Below the pieces are notes generated by a model. It had not been told where the DNA came from, did no database searches, and saw nothing but the letters and a program-made list of their open reading frames with translations. Shown here in pieces: positions 6,133 through 7,616 of a stretch of DNA of 7,616 nt. A program made the translations under genes and the position numbers. The stretch's first letter is position 1. Each line of letters begins with the position of its first letter. Source of the stretch: Streptosporangiaceae bacterium (GTDB lineage Bacteria > Actinomycetota > Actinomycetes > Streptosporangiales > Streptosporangiaceae); the NCBI GenBank assembly GCA_030045215.1, contig JASIBJ010000407.1:1-7616 (forward strand), in the 5' to 3' direction.

Positions 6133-6292
6133 GGGCTGCCTCCCTGGACTTCGGCCCGGCCGCGTTCTGGTTGCCGGCGATCTGCTCGTACAGGCCCGCG
6201 GTCAGCCCGTCCCCGATACCGATGGTTTGCGCGGTCGGCGGGACCGGATCGAGCGTCCTGATCCTGGCCCCCCGTATCAGCAGGTCAAGCAC
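6122..6292 (-). pseudogene. Truncated N-terminus of a YtcJ-like amidohydrolase
   Basis: From GTG at 6292 to TAG at 6122-6124 this frame encodes 56 residues beginning MLDLLIRGARIRTLDPVPPT and continuing AQTIGIGDGLTAGLYEQIAG. That closely resembles the first 40 residues of YtcJ-type (amidohydrolase-3) enzymes, which start (M)DLLIRGARIRTLDPARPTAQT.GI and normally run to more than 500 residues. After about residue 40 the similarity ends (NQNAAGPKSREAARAG), and the frame closes at the start of the next gene, with no VVVPGFHDAHNH metal-binding segment. It is therefore a 5' remnant, probably left by a deletion. Its last codons contain the ribosome site and GTG of the amidohydrolase-2 gene, so if it is still transcribed and translated it may act as a leader for that gene. 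No strong ribosome site precedes its own GTG. Confidence 0.65.
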
Positions 6293-6416
6293 GTGATCAA
6301 GAGTGCCACCGGCGACCGGGCCGCGCGTAACCGGCTACCGCTTTCCGCTCGCGCGCCCGGCGCCGTCGGCCGGCCTGCCTGATACTCGATTGCCTTCGGG
6401 GCCGCCGCCTGGCACC
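6293..6416. promoter_or_regulatory. Divergent intergenic region upstream of the DinB-family gene
   Basis: These 124 bases separate the minus-strand YtcJ remnant/amidohydrolase unit from the plus-strand DinB gene, so promoters in both directions are expected. GATACT at 6381-6386 resembles a -10 box for the plus strand and lies about 30 bases before GTG 6417, but no -35 box is recognisable 16-18 bases upstream. No clear ribosome site precedes GTG 6417. Confidence 0.25.
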
Positions 6417-6986
6417 GTGAACACGGTGGGCGACCTGCCGGAGCGGTGGACCAGGGCCACCGTCTATCCCGACATGTGGGTGAACCCAAGCGAGGATCCT
6501 CGCAACATGGAGGGGGTCAGTCCCGACGGCGAGCTGGAGACGCTGAAGGACTACCTGAGGAACTACCGGCTGACCCTGCTGATGAAATGCGACGAACTGG
6601 ACGCCGGGCAGCTGGCGCGCCGGTCGGTGCCGCCGTCGACCATGTCCCTGCTGGGCCTGCTCCGTCATCTTGCCGAGGCGGAACGGGACTGGCGCAACTG
6701 GATCGCGCCAGGGGACCCGGCACCGAAGCTGTACGGGGCGGGCGATGCCGCCTTCGACCGAGCAGTCCCGGATCAGGCGCTGGCCGACGGCGCCTTCGCT
6801 GACCTTGCCCAGGAGCAGGCGGCAACCGACCGGGTGCTGGCCGGGTACCCCGATCTGGGCACGCGGCTGGGCCGGAAGGGCATCGCCGTCCGGGAGATGT
6901 GGGTTTGCCGGATCGAGGAGTACGCGCGCCACTGCGGGCACGCCGACCTGCTGCGCGAATGCATCGATGGCCGGGTAGGCCAATAG
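6417..6986 (+). CDS. DinB-family protein (DUF664 type)
   Basis: This encodes 189 residues from GTG 6417 to TAG 6984-6986. The frame is open further upstream, but the conserved beginning (DLPERWTRATVYPDMW) follows GTG 6417 directly; GTG 6426 is a possible alternative. The protein is a four-helix-bundle DinB-fold member of the DUF664 group: YRLTLLMKCDELDAGQLARR (residues 50-69), then VPPSTMSLLGLLRHLAEAER (71-90), and near the end RIEEYARHCGHADLLRE (165-181). The candidate metal ligands are all present: His84, His172 and His175. In actinobacteria, many DinB-fold proteins are suspected or shown to be metal-dependent thiol (mycothiol) S-transferases or isomerases, but a substrate cannot be assigned. 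The protein ends in IDGRVGQ, as is usual for the family, so the gene is intact. It appears to be a single-gene unit with a weak hairpin 20 bases after its stop. Confidence 0.9.
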   Translation: MNTVGDLPERWTRATVYPDMWVNPSEDPRNMEGVSPDGELETLKDYLRNYRLTLLMKCDELDAGQLARRSVPPSTMSLLGLLRHLAEAERDWRNWIAPGDPAPKLYGAGDAAFDRAVPDQALADGAFADLAQEQAATDRVLAGYPDLGTRLGRKGIAVREMWVCRIEEYARHCGHADLLRECIDGRVGQ

Positions 6987-7140
6987 CAGACCGGCCTTCT
7001 GGACTGCGGCCAGCCTGCCGCGCCACTGGTCGTGAGATATCTGCCGAGGCAGGCGCTCGTGTCACGCGAGAGTCACACCTCCTCGCGTTAGCTTCTGCCG
7101 TCGTGCCGGCCGGCCCGGCGAGCCGCGAGTCAGGACAGCG
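6987..7140. other. Intergenic region after DinB gene, with hairpin and inverted repeat
   Basis: No gene is recognised here. A short hairpin (GCGGC 7006-7010, GCCGC 7017-7021, six-base loop) follows the DinB stop by about 20 bases and could be a weak terminator; it has no T-tract. GTGTCAC (7059-7065) and GTCACAC (7072-7078) form an imperfect inverted repeat described separately. GCCGGCCGGC (7105-7114) is a 10-bp palindrome. Confidence 0.4.
7059..7078. promoter_or_regulatory. Operator-like imperfect inverted repeat
   Basis: Arms GTGTCAC and GTCACAC match at six of seven positions when paired, around a six-base spacer, giving a 20-base element of the size bound by dimeric helix-turn-helix repressors. 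It lies 62 bases before the ATG at 7141 of a possible gene. It may also be a chance match; no regulator is known from this window. Confidence 0.25.
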
Positions 7141-7616
7141 ATGCGCGAGCGCGAGCAGGAGGATGGGGTGGACTCGCCGCCCTCGCATGCGGCTCGTGCC
7201 TTCCCCGCACCGGGCCGGCCGGCCGGCAAACCGAGGCCGCCAGGCCCCTCGCTGCAGTGGCCACCCAGCATGGCATCGCACATGCTCTCTCAGCAGATCC
7301 AGCGATGGGCGCAGGCTGGCGTGCCATCCGAGAGCGTCGAGAAGGCCGACGGGGCAGCCGCTCGGCAGCCCAGCGGCCCGCCGACGGACTGGCTAAGAGG
7401 CGAACCACCGCGCCGCGCTACCAGCCCGCCCGAGCCGAGGCCACGTCGGCTGCGGCTCGTGCACACTCGCGATCAAATCGCCGACATTGGAGCCGAAAGG
7501 GCTGATCGCTCGCCGATCCGGCAGGCACACGGCGCGCCGCCGGGGATGGCTGGGCGTTTTGCCGCAGAATGGTGCGCGTCACGAGCAACGTCGCGCCGTC
7601 ACTCCTTGCAGCGCGA
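7141..7616 (+). CDS. Possible partial gene running off the right edge, unrecognised
   Basis: A plus-strand frame is open from 7036 to the end of the window. ATG 7141 has AGGA five bases upstream, and the in-frame GTG 7168 has AGGAGG five bases upstream; either could start translation. The predicted product begins MREREQEDGVDSPPSHAARA, is rich in Pro, Arg, Ala and Gly up to about residue 36, has a more protein-like stretch (LQWPPSMASHMLSQQIQRWA), and then becomes Pro/Arg-rich again. I do not recognise any family. Against it: long open frames arise by chance in GC-rich DNA, second codon positions look unusually GC-rich, hydrophobic residues are few, and other frames here are open too. It could be a disordered protein N-terminus or non-coding DNA. 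The rest of this stretch contains only the palindrome GCCGGCCGGCCGGC (7214-7227) and a 12-base direct repeat TGCGGCTCGTGC (7188-7199 and 7451-7462). Confidence 0.25.
   Translation, partial: MREREQEDGVDSPPSHAARAFPAPGRPAGKPRPPGPSLQWPPSMASHMLSQQIQRWAQAGVPSESVEKADGAAARQPSGPPTDWLRGEPPRRATSPPEPRPRRLRLVHTRDQIADIGAERADRSPIRQAHGAPPGMAGRFAAEWCASRATSRRHSLQR

Noticed and set aside
5506..6261. 251-codon plus-strand frame
   Set aside because: It is the antisense of the amidohydrolase, with composition typical of a shadow frame (Arg, Val, Asp, Glu-rich, no motifs).
6517..7281. 254-codon minus-strand frame, with a strong GAGGAGGT on that strand near 7080-7087
   Set aside because: Most of it is antisense to the DinB gene and very Arg/Pro/Ser-rich. 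The ribosome-like site sits 11 bases from the nearest usable in-frame GTG, so it is likely a coincidence.
1..7616. tRNA, rRNA, CRISPR arrays, transposases, integrases or attachment sites
   Set aside because: No cloverleaf-like sequence, regularly spaced repeats or recombinase motifs (DDE, tyrosine or serine type) were seen by reading either strand.

Overview
The window looks like chromosomal DNA of a high-GC actinomycete (Streptomyces, Streptosporangiaceae or Thermomonosporaceae type). It is GC-rich throughout, the likely genes use mostly G or C in third codon positions, several genes start with GTG, and the recognisable proteins (the SPFH/ribbon-helix-helix pair, the TSGVVLST-type isochorismatase-fold protein, oligopeptidase B, the DUF664-type DinB protein) are of types common in actinobacteria. 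No complete mobile element, RNA gene or CRISPR array was seen. All family assignments come from motifs and recall, not from a database search.

Layout, left to right. (1) 2-482, plus: the C-terminal end of an SPFH/band-7 protein, followed 19 bases later by a 69-residue ribbon-helix-helix-like protein. (2) 562-1626, minus: a probable two-gene operon, with a small membrane-anchored protein of unknown function first and an isochorismatase-fold hydrolase that lacks the usual nucleophilic cysteine second. (3) 1787-3889, plus: a complete oligopeptidase B with an intact Ser-Asp-His triad, divergent from the operon and possibly translated from a leaderless mRNA. (4) 3890-4090, minus: the C-terminal remnant of a Uma2-type protein, containing a perfect 12-bp inverted repeat placed where a bidirectional terminator would be expected. 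(5) 4088-4906, minus: a complete class I SAM-dependent methyltransferase. (6) 4907-5166: a short intergenic stretch holding what looks like a sliver of an FAD-linked oxidase gene on the plus strand. (7) 5167-6132, minus: a complete amidohydrolase-2 family metal hydrolase, preceded by and overlapping the truncated start of a different, YtcJ-like amidohydrolase (6122-6292). (8) 6417-6986, plus: a DinB-fold protein (DUF664 type). (9) 6987-7616: no convincing gene. It holds a weak hairpin, an operator-like inverted repeat, GGCC-rich palindromes and an open frame that leaves the window.

The intact genes do not form one pathway. They look like independent housekeeping or accessory enzymes: a peptidase, a methyltransferase, two hydrolases and a DinB-fold protein. 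The most distinctive feature is that 3.9-6.3 kb carries three gene fragments (Uma2, FAD oxidase, YtcJ) wedged between intact genes, which suggests repeated deletion or rearrangement. I found no convincing new multi-gene system. The least understood intact pieces are the membrane protein/isochorismatase operon and the SPFH/ribbon-helix-helix pair.
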